Positions 24,401 to 36,400 of a stretch of 64,000 nt of DNA are shown piece by piece; the stretch's first letter is position 1, and each line of letters opens with the position of its first letter. The translations under genes and the position numbers were made by a program. The stretch lies in the NCBI RefSeq assembly GCF_002234675.1, contig NC_019864.2, positions 15,641,582-15,705,581 on the forward strand, given 5' to 3'. Origin of the DNA: Oryzias latipes. Taxonomy: Eukaryota; Chordata; Actinopteri; Beloniformes; Adrianichthyidae. The notes under the pieces are model-generated. The model ran no database searches. It was not told where the DNA came from and saw only the letters and a program-made list of their open reading frames with translations.

Positions 24401-27400
24401 TTATTTTATATATTCTAATTTATATGTATTCTAATTTTCGGATTTTCTGTTTCACCATTTCTGAAAAATCTAGTACCTGCAAAAGTGGCCAATGGGAGTG
24501 CACAGAGAAAAAATGTCCAGAAACCTGCATTATCTATGGAAGTGGCCACTACAATACCTTTGATCATCGCACATTTGGATTTCAAGGACACTGCGGTTAT
24601 GTTGCCATGAAGGTAATTTAAGTTTATGGCAAAAACATTTTTTGCTGTGTCTTAAATCTTAATCGTCATTAATCAGTGAGCAATCATTTTAAAATATAAG
24701 TCATTATGACTTTATGTTTTCATTTTTAAATTCCTGAGTAATTTAGTTTAAGTTGAGTTTGAACTGGGACCTGAGTATGTTTAACAAAACCTTGAATTGC
24801 TTTTTTAAGAATAACTGTGGCAATAAAACTGGAGTAAACAGGTTTGGAGTTATCACAGAAAACGTTCCTTGTGGATCTACCAATGCAACATGCTCCAAAA
24901 ATGTCAAAGTTCAACTTGGGGTGAGAGAAAAAACATGTACTTGATATATTCAGAATAATATACAAATCAATCTTTTATAAAGGATGAAATGAGAGAGCTG
25001 AGTCTGCTTTGCTTTACAGCGGACAGAAATCATACTGACAAAGGGTAATTATAAAGTGGAGGACCTTGAGGTTGGAGCACTGCTAAAGTACAAAGTGAGG
25101 AGGGTAGGCTTGTACCTGGTGGTAGAATCCGACATTGGTGTGGCAGTAATGTGGGATCGGAAGACAACTATTCGCATCCTACTGGAACCTCAACACAGTG
25201 TGAGTAACAATAACTGTTTAATAGTGTTAACTAAAAGCTTTTAAGTTAAAACAATTTAGTTGTATAACTTGTCATTAGTGATTGATTCCTTTCACTTCAT
25301 ACTGATGCAGTAAATGCACTGATACAGCAAATGCAGTACAAATTAAGTCAGTATAAAAGTCTACTCTACTCCTCAATGTGATTTATGTTATTCTAATACA
25401 TTATGCCTTTTGTGTTTCATGCAGGGTGAAGTATGTGGCCTGTGTGGGAATTTTGATGGTGATGGACAGAATGACTTCACCACACAGGGTCAGATGGTGG
25501 TTACCAATCCACTAGAATTTGCAAACAGCTGGAAAGTGAGGAGCAGCTGTAAAGATGTGGAAGAGAATGTTGATCCTTGTGACTTAGAACCCAAACGACA
25601 GCACTGGGCTAAAATGATGTGCGGCATAATAACAGGAACAACATTCCATCAATGTCACACTAAGGTTTGAAAGAAATCTTTAGCTCTAAGACATTGAGTG
25701 GTTTCAAACATGTTTCTGAAAAAATAATCCTCAATCATTCATGACTGAACAGGTCAACCCCCAGCCTTACTATGACAACTGCGTGAAAGACTCCTGTGCC
25801 TGTGATGCCGGAGGAGACTGTGAGTGTTTCTGCTCAGCAGTTGGTGCATATGCACAGGCCTGTAATGAGGCTGGTGTCTGTGTTGCATGGAGAACTCCCG
25901 ACATTTGTCGTAAGTCAATTTAAGTTGTTTTACTCTGATACTAGTTGTATTAGACATTTCTGGTTTGTCTTATGTGAGATCATTAATCAAAGTACTTTTG
26001 TAAGCCAGAAATCTATTTCACAAAAAAGAGATGCCAAAGAAACTTGTTTATTTTTTTTGTCAATCTCAGTCTGTTTGCTCAGCTTGTATAGTACTTACAC
26101 TGTAACTTCTTCTTTCCTGTTCTCTTGGACTCAAACTGTTGGCTATATACTTGTTTCCCATTCCAGTTGCACTTTTCCACATGTTTATTTCTTCCTTTCC
26201 AAATTATTATGCTAAATAACTGATTACCATACAATAAAAAGTTGTTTGGTAAAAGTAATTTAAAGTAAATGTGAAGTGAATGGCACTCCGACTTCCTCTC
26301 ACTGGCTGTCAGTGTTCCATTGTCAAAAAACATGTGTCGTGGGTGGATTGTTGAATCTAAATTGTCGTGTAGATGTGCGTGGATGTGGTTGTACTCCACT
26401 GTGACAGACTTGCATACTGTCCAAGGTGTACCGTGCCCTACCATTGCAGTAGCTGGAATAGGCTCCACCAACCCTTTTACTCTGAAAGGGATTGAGCCAG
26501 TTCAGAAAGTAGATGAATTGAAAGTAAAGTTAAGGAATTACAGCATTAGGAAATGCACCTTTTCCTCAATTAGTGCTTAATGAAACATAACAACAGTACC
26601 TGAGTGAACTTTACTATCTTCTTTTGCTTCCTCTTAACATACTAAAAATAAAACGTCAAGACTGATAAAATAAAACTAAAAATGTTTGACTTAAATAAAC
26701 AAATATTAAGAAAAAAGTAATCAATGTGCTGCAATGAAAAATGTATGTTTATTTGATTTTGTATTTTAATATCTAAATGACAAATCTGTTTTTTCCAGCT
26801 GTTTTTTGTGATTACTATAACAACCCAAACGATTGCACATGGCACTACCATCCTTGCCACACACCTTGCTATAAAACCTGTCTAAACCCACATGGAATAT
26901 GTAGTAACCCAATACCCAATCTTGAAGGTAGTATTTTACATTGCAAATTTATGTGCTTGGATTTCATTTTACTTTGGGATTTGGAGACATAACCTAACCA
27001 GCTATCTTTAATACTTTTAGGCTGTTATCCTGTATGTCCAGAGGATAAACCAATATTTGATGAAAAAAACCAAACATGCGTGGAAGCATGCCCATACTGC
27101 ATTTACAATGGGACGATATATGAGGAAAATGAGGTCATTTATAATGTGACTGACAATCTGGGAATGTGCTACTATGCAATCTGCATAAATTCAACAGTAA
27201 TACATAGCAATGAATCCTGTGCAGCAACAACAGCTACACCTCCCACCCAATCTACAACTACTATGGAGACAAGCACCACAACTGTATCTACAACGACACC
27301 CACCAGACAAACTACAAGTACCATGGAGCAAACCACCACAACTCAAACAATAAAACCACCCGAGTTCACCACTTCTACTCCAGAGTCGACCACAACAACT

Positions 27401-30400
27401 TCGACCACTGTGGCAACAACAACCCCAGAGATGACCACCACAACAGAGGCAACAACGACATCCACAAGTACAGCCTGTGCTCCAACATGCGACTGGTCAG
27501 AATGGTATAATGTACATAATCCAACCACTGACAAAAATGACTGGGAGACATATGAAAACATTACAAACAGTGGTCTGCAGATTTGTCATGATCCCATGTT
27601 AATCGATTGTCGCTCAGCTGATAGCCCAGATATGGATTTTGATGATTTTATAGAAGAAACCAAACAAACTGTTGAGTGTGACATAAGTTTTGGCTTAATA
27701 TGTAAAAAAGAAAATCAGCCTTTACGACCAGGAAAGTGCTTTGACTACAAAATAAGAGTTTGCTGTCCAGTGAGCACATGTCAGCCTACTGCATCTACTT
27801 TGACCACCATAGAGTCAACTACAACTACAACTACTGTAGCAACAACAACTACCCCAGAGATACCCACCACAACTGTAGCTACAACAACACTTACCAAACA
27901 AACAACTACCACAGAGCAAACCACCACAACTCAAACAATAACACCACCTGAGTTCACAACTTCTACTCCAGAGTCGACCACAACAACTACAACCACTGTG
28001 GGAACAACAACCCCAGAGATGACCACCAAAACAGAGGCAACAACGACACCCCCCAAAGAAACCACAACAACCCCAGAGCAAACCACCACTACTCCAAAAA
28101 CAACAACAACTTTACCACCTGAATTCACAACTACCACTCCAGAGACGACCACAACAACTACAACCACTGTAGGAACAACAACCCCAGAGATTACTAACAC
28201 AACGGAGGCAACAACGACACCCCCCGAAGAAACCACAATAACCCCAGAGCAAACCACCACTAATCCAAAAACAACAACAACTTTACCACCTGAATTCACA
28301 ACTACCACTCCAGAGACGACCACAACAACTACAACCACTGTGGCAACAACAACCCCAGAGATGAGCACCAGAAATGAAGCAACAACGACACCCCCCAAAG
28401 AAACCACAACAACCCCAGAGCAAAACACCACTACTCCAAAAACAACAACAACTTTACCACCTGAATTCACAACTACCACTCCAGAGACGACCACAAAAAC
28501 TACAACCACTGTACCAACAACAACCCCAGAGATGACCACCACAACGGAGGCAACAACGACACCCCCCAAAGAAACCACAACAACCCCAGAGCAAACCACC
28601 ACTACTCCAAAAACAACAACAACTTTACCACCTGAATTCACAACTACCACTCCAGAGACGACCACAACAACTACAACCACGGTGGGAGCAACAACCCCAG
28701 AGATGACCACCACGACTGAAGCAACAACGACAACCCCCAAAGAAACCAAAACAACCCCAGAGCAAACGACCACTACTCCAAAAACAACAACTTTACCACC
28801 TGAATTCACAACTACCACTCCAGAGACGACCACAACAACTACAACCACTGTGGCAACAACAACCCCAGAGATGACCACCACAACTGAAGCAACAACGACA
28901 ACCCCCAAAGAAACCAAAACAACCCCAGAGCAAACGACCACTACTCCAAAAACAACAACAACTTTACCACCTGAATTCACAACTACCACTCCAGAGACGA
29001 CCACAACAACTACAACCACTGTGGCAACAACAACCCCAGAGATGACCACCACAACGGAGGCAACAACGACACCCCCCAAAGAAACCACAACAACCCCAAA
29101 GCAAACGACCACTACTCCAAAAACAACAACAACTTTACCACCTGAATTCACAACTACCACTCCAGAGAAGACCACAACAACTACAACCACTGTGGCAACA
29201 ACAACCCCAGAGATGACCACCGCAACGGAGTCAACAACGACACCCCCCAAAGAAACTACAACAACCCCAGAGCAAACCACCACTACTCCAAAAACAACAA
29301 CAACTTTACCACCTGAATTCACAACTACCACTCCAGAGACGACCACAACAACTACAACCACGGTGGGAGCAACAACCCCAGAGATGACCACCACGACTGA
29401 AGCAACAACGACAACCCCCAAAGAAACCAAAACAACCCCTGAGCAAACGACCACTACTCCAAAAACAACAACAACTTTACCACCTGAATTCACAACTACC
29501 ACTCCAGAGACGACCACAACAACTACAACCACTGTGGCAACAACAACCCCAGAGATGACCACCACAACGGAGGCAACAACGACACCCCCCAAAGAAACCA
29601 CAACAACCCCAAAGCAAACGACCACTACTCCAAAAACAACAACAACTTTACCACCTGAATTCACAACTACCACTCCAGAGAAGACCACAACAACTACAAC
29701 CACTGTGGCAACAACAACCCCAGAGATGACCACCGCAACGGAGTCAACAACGACACCCCCCAAAGAAACTACAACAACCCCAGAGCAAACCACCACTACT
29801 CCAAAAACAACAACAACTTTACCACCTGAATTCACAACTACCACTCCAGAGACCGCCAAAACAACTACAACCACTGTGGGAACAACAACCCCAGAGATGA
29901 CCACCGCAACGGAGTCAACAACGACACCCCCCAAAGAAACTACAACAACCCCAGAGCAAACCACCACTACTCCAAAAACAACAACAACTTTACCACCTGA
30001 ATTCACACCTACCACTCCAGAAACGACCACTACAACTACAACCACTGTGGGAACAACAATCCCAGAGATGACCACCACAACAGAGACAACGACATCCACA
30101 AGTACAGCCTGTGTTCCAACATGCGACTGGTCAGAATGGTATAATGTACATAATCCAACCACTGATAAAAATGACTGGGAGACATATGAAAACATTACAA
30201 ACAGTGGTCTGCAGATTTGTCATGATCCCATGTTAATCGATTGTCGCTCGGCGGATAGTCCAGATATGGATTTTGATGATTTTATAGAAGAAACCAAACA
30301 AACTGTTGAGTGTGACATAAGTTTTGGCTTAATATGTAAAAAAGAAAATCAGCCTTTACGACCAGGAAAGTGTTTTGACTACAAATTAAGAGTTTGCTGT

Positions 30401-33400
30401 CCAGTGAGCATATGCCAGCCTACTGCATCTACTTTGACCACCCTAGAGTCAACTACAACTACAACTACTGTAGCAACAACAACTACCCCAGAGATACCCA
30501 CCACAACAGTAGCTACAACAACACCCACCAAACAAACTACAACTACCACAGAGCAAACCACCACAACTCAAACAATAACACCACCTGAGTTCACAACTTC
30601 TACTCCAGAGACGACCACAACAACTACAACCACTGTGGCAACAACAACCCCAGAGATGACCACCACAACAGAGGCAACAACGACACCTTCCAAAGAAACC
30701 ACAAAAACCCCAGAGCAAACCACCACTACTCCAAAAACAACAACAACTTTACCACCTGAATTCACAACTACCACTCCAGAGACGACCACAACAACTACAA
30801 CCACTGTGGCAACAACAACCCCAGAAATTACCACCACAACGGAGGCAAGAACGACACCCCCCAAAGAAACAACAACAACCCCAAAGAAAACCACCACTAC
30901 TCCAAAAATAACAACAAAACCACCTGAATTCACAACTACCACTCCAGAGACGACCACAACAACTACAACCACTGTGGCAACAACAACCCCAGAGATGACC
31001 ACCACAACGGAGGCAATAACGACACCCCCCAAAGAAACCACAACAACCCCAGAGCAAACCACCACTACTCCAAAAACAACAACAACTTTACCACCTGAAT
31101 TCACAACTACCACTCCAGAGACGACCACAACAACTACAACCACTGTGGCAACAACAACCCCAGAGATGACCACCACAACGGAGGCAACAACGACACCCCC
31201 CAAAGAAACTACAACAACCCCAGAGCAAACCACCACTCTTCCAAAGACAACAACAACTTTACCACCTGAATTCACAACTACCACTCCAGAGAAGACCACA
31301 ACAACTACAACCACTGTGGCAACAACAACCACACCAGAAATAACCCCCACAACTGAGGCAACAACAACACCCACCAAACACAGTACAACTACCACGGAGC
31401 AAACCACAACTACTCCAACAACAACAACAACTTTACCACCTGAATTCACAACTACCACTCCAGAGACGACCACAACTACAACCACTGTGGGAACAACAAC
31501 CTCAGAGATGACCACCACAACGGAGGCAATAACGACACCCCCCAAAGAAACCACAACAACCCCAAAGCAAACGACCACTACTCCAAAAACAACAACTTTA
31601 CCACCTGAATTCACAACTACCACTCCAGAGACGACCACAACAACTACAACCACTGTGGGAACAACAACCCCAGAGATGACCACCACAACTGAAGCAACAA
31701 CGACACCCCCCAGAGAAACCACAACAACCCCAGAGCAAACCACCACTACTCCAAAAACAACAACTTTACCACCTGAATTCACAACTACCACTCCAGAGAC
31801 GACCACAACAACTACAACCACTGTGGCAACAACAACCCCAGAGATGACCACCACAACGGAGGCAACAACGACACCCCCCAAAGAAACTACAACAACCCCA
31901 GAGCAAACCACCACTCTTCCAAAGACAACAACAACTTTACCACCTGAATTCACAACTACCACTCCAGAGAAGACCACAACAACTACAACCACTGTGGCAA
32001 CAACAACCACACCAGAAATAACCCCCACAACTGAGGCAACAACAACACCCACCAAACACAGTACAACTACCACGGAGCAAACCACAACTACTCCAACAAC
32101 AACAACAACTTTACCACCTGAATTCACAACTACCACTCCAGAGACGACCACAACTACAACCACTGTGGGAACAACAACCTCAGAGATGACCACCACAACG
32201 GAGGCAATAACGACACCCCCCAAAGAAACCACAACAACCCCAAAGCAAACGACCACTACTCCAAAAACAACAACTTTACCACCTGAATTCACAACTACCA
32301 CTCCAGAGACGACCACAACAACTACAACCACTGTGGGAACAACAACCCCAGAGATGACCACCACAACTGAAGCAACAACGACACCCCCCAGAGAAACCAC
32401 AACAACCCCAGAGCAAACCACCACTACTCCAAAAACAACAACTTTACCACCTGAATTCACAACTACCACTCCAGAGACGACCACAACAACTACAACCACT
32501 GTGGCAACAACAACCCCAGAGAAGACCACCACAACGGAGGCAACAACGACACCCCCCAAAGAAACTACAACAACCCCAGAGCAAACCACCACTACTCCAA
32601 AAACAACAACATTACCACCTGAATTCACAACTACCACTCCAGAGACGACCACAACAACTACAACCACTGTGGTAACAACAACCCCAGAGATGACCACCAC
32701 AACGGAGGCAACAATGACACCCCCCAAAGAAACCACTACAACCCCAGAGCAAACCACCACTATTCCAAAAACAACAACAACTTTACCACCTGAATTTACA
32801 ACTACCACTCCAGGGTCAACCACAACAACTACAACCACTTTGGCAACAACAACCACACCAGAAATAACCCCCACAACTAAGGCAACAACAACACCCACCA
32901 TACAAACTACAACTAGCACAGAGCAAACCACCACAACTTCAACAACAATACCACCTGTCTTCACCACTACCACTCCAGAGTCAACCACAACAATTAAAAC
33001 CACGGTAGCAACAACCACAACACCAGAGATAACAACCATAACAAAAGCTACAACCACACCCTTCAAACAAAGCACAACTACCATAAAGCACTCTACCACA
33101 ACTCCAAAAACACCAACTACACCCAATATTATTGGCACTACCACTCTAGAGTCGACCACCACAACTACACCGACTGTGGCAAGCACTACCACCCCAGAGC
33201 TGACCACCACAACAAAGGCCACAACCACATCTACTACGATAACCACAAGTTTTACGATAGTCACAGGTCCAACCTCTACAAGCTCAACACCCGCAACAGA
33301 CAAAGTTGTAACAGACAGTACTACACAAACCACTACGGAATGCTTCTGCATTATAAATGGCACACATTATAAACCAGGTAAGATTAAAGCATAAATCATA

Positions 33401-36400
33401 TGAAGAAAATCAGGAATTGCCATGATATTTTATTAATGTTGTGTTTTTTTCTTCACACGTCTAGGAGAGGTAATATTTGACATGTACCACATTGGGTCCG
33501 GCATTTGCCTGACAATGATATGTTCAGATATCTGCAAAATTATGAACAAGACGGAAGCTTGTCCCACTACAGCACCATCTACACTGGAACCCACACCCAC
33601 ATCTTACACACCATCATGTCCTGAATGGGATGTTGTCGTAAGAATCTTTTTGTTCTTTGCTAATTACAGTTAAAGCTACATATGTAAATCCATTCATAGT
33701 GCATTTTAATAACATTACATGCATTATTTTCCTCTGTTTATTCATAGCATCTTTACAGCTCTTTCATTTTAATTTAACTGTTTTATTGGGATGTTAATAT
33801 TAATTTGTCTTTTCTTTTGTTTTTAAGCAAAATGAAACCTTTGTCTTGTGCAATTGTACAATGGCCAGATGCATTGAAAATGGTACAATTGAAATAATAC
33901 CATATGAGTGTCCACCTCTTCAAAATATAACTTGTGCCAGTGGAAAGAAACCTGTTCTTGTTTATGATGAGTTCTACTGTTGCCAGCATTACGTCTGTGA
34001 CTGTAAGTTTTCTCTGCAGATTTAACTTGGCTATTATCCCTTTTATAGTGTTATTATATACACATATATTTAAATAATGATGTGTCCTTCCTTAGGTGTA
34101 TGTGAGGGCTGGGGTGATCCCCATTACATCACATTTGATGGATTGTACTACAGTTACCAAGGAAACTGTACTTACATTTTGATGGAAGAGATTACACAAA
34201 CGCACAACCTAAAAATTTATGTTGATAATGTTTATTGTGATCCCACTGAAGATGTTTCTTGTCCACGATCAATTATTATATCATTTAATTCTCAAGTTAT
34301 CACACTTGTAAATCATAACTTGATTGGAGCACCACGGTTAGAGGTAACATTACACAATATTTTGGTTCTGTTGACTTTAATACTATTTTCTAATTAATCT
34401 GTTTGTTTCACAACAAATAATTTTTTTTAGTCTAGTTGAATGGCAATGATAAAGTATGTTTAACCTTCTCATATTTGTTTTATGTATTTTTTTAGGCTTT
34501 TGAAAATGGTGAAAGTTTGAGACTACCTTATTCACAGCATGGAATGAAGGTCTTGAGTTCTAGCCTCAATTTGGTCTTTGAGATCCCTCGCCTTAAAGTA
34601 GTAATTACATTTGGAATGACTGGTTTTAGTATTACCCTTCCCTATCGGTCATTTGGAAGAAACACCCAGGGCCACTGTGGTAAGAACTTATTTAAATGTT
34701 GTTAAGAAATATTTATTTTAAGGCACACTAAAGTGTAAACTTAATTCTCAGGCACATGCACCAACAATCAGGCTGATGACTGTATGTTGCCTGGGGGCCA
34801 GCTGGTGGAAAATTGTGCTATAATGGCAGACTACTGGCTTGCACAAGACATTTATCAACCAGATTGTGAAGTACCATCTGTGCTACCCACCAGTCCACCT
34901 GAGCCTCCAGTGGAGCCAACTCCCTGCAACCCTGATTCTATATGTGATTTGATCAAAAGCAGGTTTGTCTGGATGACTCGATCTGCAGTTTTTCACTCAG
35001 TGTTATCCTTTTAGGCCAAACAAACCATGCTTAACATTCTTTTTTTGTTTTGTTTCTTTTTAGTGTTTTTGCAGAGTGTCATTCTTTAGTTTCTCCCGAC
35101 AATTTCTACAGAGGCTGTGTTTTTGACAGCTGCCACGTTTCCAACCCAGCAGTGGAGTGTACAAGCTTGCAAACTTATGCTGCTGCCTGTGCTCAAGCTG
35201 GTGTTTGTCTCCACTGGAGGAATCACACAAAACTGTGTGGTTAGTAATCATTCATTTAATGTTATTTATATCTATGGAATCAACAATGGAAACCAAGAAA
35301 ACAGGATTCTTTGCACTACTGACAGGAGTATACTTGGTGAAAGAAAACAATAACCTCTTTTTGTGTTATTTTTTTAACAGATTATAGTTGCCCTTCAGAC
35401 AAAATTTATAAGCCATGTGGTCCTGCAGAACAGCCAACTTGTGAAGACAAGTAAGCTTCCAGAAATAATTGGGCCCCTAATAAATAACCAATAATTAAGT
35501 AATTTGCAAGTGTACTGTTATGATAGTATGAGATTCAAATTATAATCACCTGTTCATTTTTTCAGCCAATCATTTCACAAGTGTAATTTCAATATTTTTA
35601 CCTTCACAGTCCCAATGAACCAAGCTTTAACTATACAATTGAAGGATGCTTTTGCCCTGATGGAATGAAACTCTTCAACAAAGATTCTGGAATATGTGTT
35701 GAAAAGTGTGGTAAGCAATAATATCGCTGATTTTTATCTGTGGCCATAATTTTTTTTATTGTTGTTGTAATTTTTTGTTGTTGTGTTTTTTTTTTTCTAG
35801 GATGTCTTGATCCTGAGGGCATTCCTCGAGAGGTGAAAGCAAACAAGCAAAACATAGAAAGACAAAAGAACAATGTCCACTTCAAAATCCAAATACATTA
35901 TTTAGCAAAAAATAACAAATTTCTAACCATAACTTTTTTTTCAGTTCAATGAAAGATTTGAATACAAATGCCAGGATTGCATCTGTGATGAGTCCACCAA
36001 AACTATTGTTTGCAAGCCGAAAACATGCCCACCACCACATAACGCTGACTGTACCACTCCAGGTTTTGTGGTTGTGAACCAAACAAATCCAGAAGACCCA
36101 TGCTGCTATGACTATGTTTGCGGTAAAATATGTATAATTTATACATCTTTACATTTTTTGCTTTTTAGGATTTCCCCTTGAGACTGAATTGTGCATTCAT
36201 AATATTTGCATTCACAGAATGCCAAATCAGTACCTGTCCTGCCAACACTATAAACTGTCAGGTTGGATATAAACCTGTTATGAGTGTTCCTGAGGGAAAA
36301 TGTTGCCCTGAGTATTTATGTGGTGAGATGCTGACTTCTGCTTCAACTAAATTATCCTAAAAAATACTTTTTTTTAAAACTATCCTTGATAATTGTTTGA

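Larger units (their letters stand above)
27021..33377 (+). other. giant PTS exon of the first mucin (6,357 bp)
   Basis: A single exon encodes about 2,120 residues, roughly half the protein. It opens with a Cys-rich end of D3, then a short Thr-rich lead, CysD1, Thr/Pro/Glu repeats, CysD2 and a second repeat block, and ends [13 protein letters not shown]. The central type of unit is about 57 residues (171 bp) and contains LPPEF followed by Thr runs, [18 protein letters not shown] and PEQTTTTPK. Threonine dominates and serine is scarce, so O-glycosylation would fall mostly on Thr. Confidence 0.93.

Noticed and set aside
27782..30109. CRISPR-like array
   Set aside because: The regular repeats are protein-coding Thr-rich units without spacers, in a vertebrate gene.
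27931..30195. Long minus-strand open frame (754 codons) across repeat block A
   Set aside because: It is the antisense shadow of Thr codons, giving monotonous Val/Gly/Ser sequence with no known domain; the plus strand carries the mucin exon with proper splice borders.
30568..33363. Long minus-strand open frame (931 codons) across repeat block B
   Set aside because: Same antisense shadow. The open length is caused by the repeat composition.
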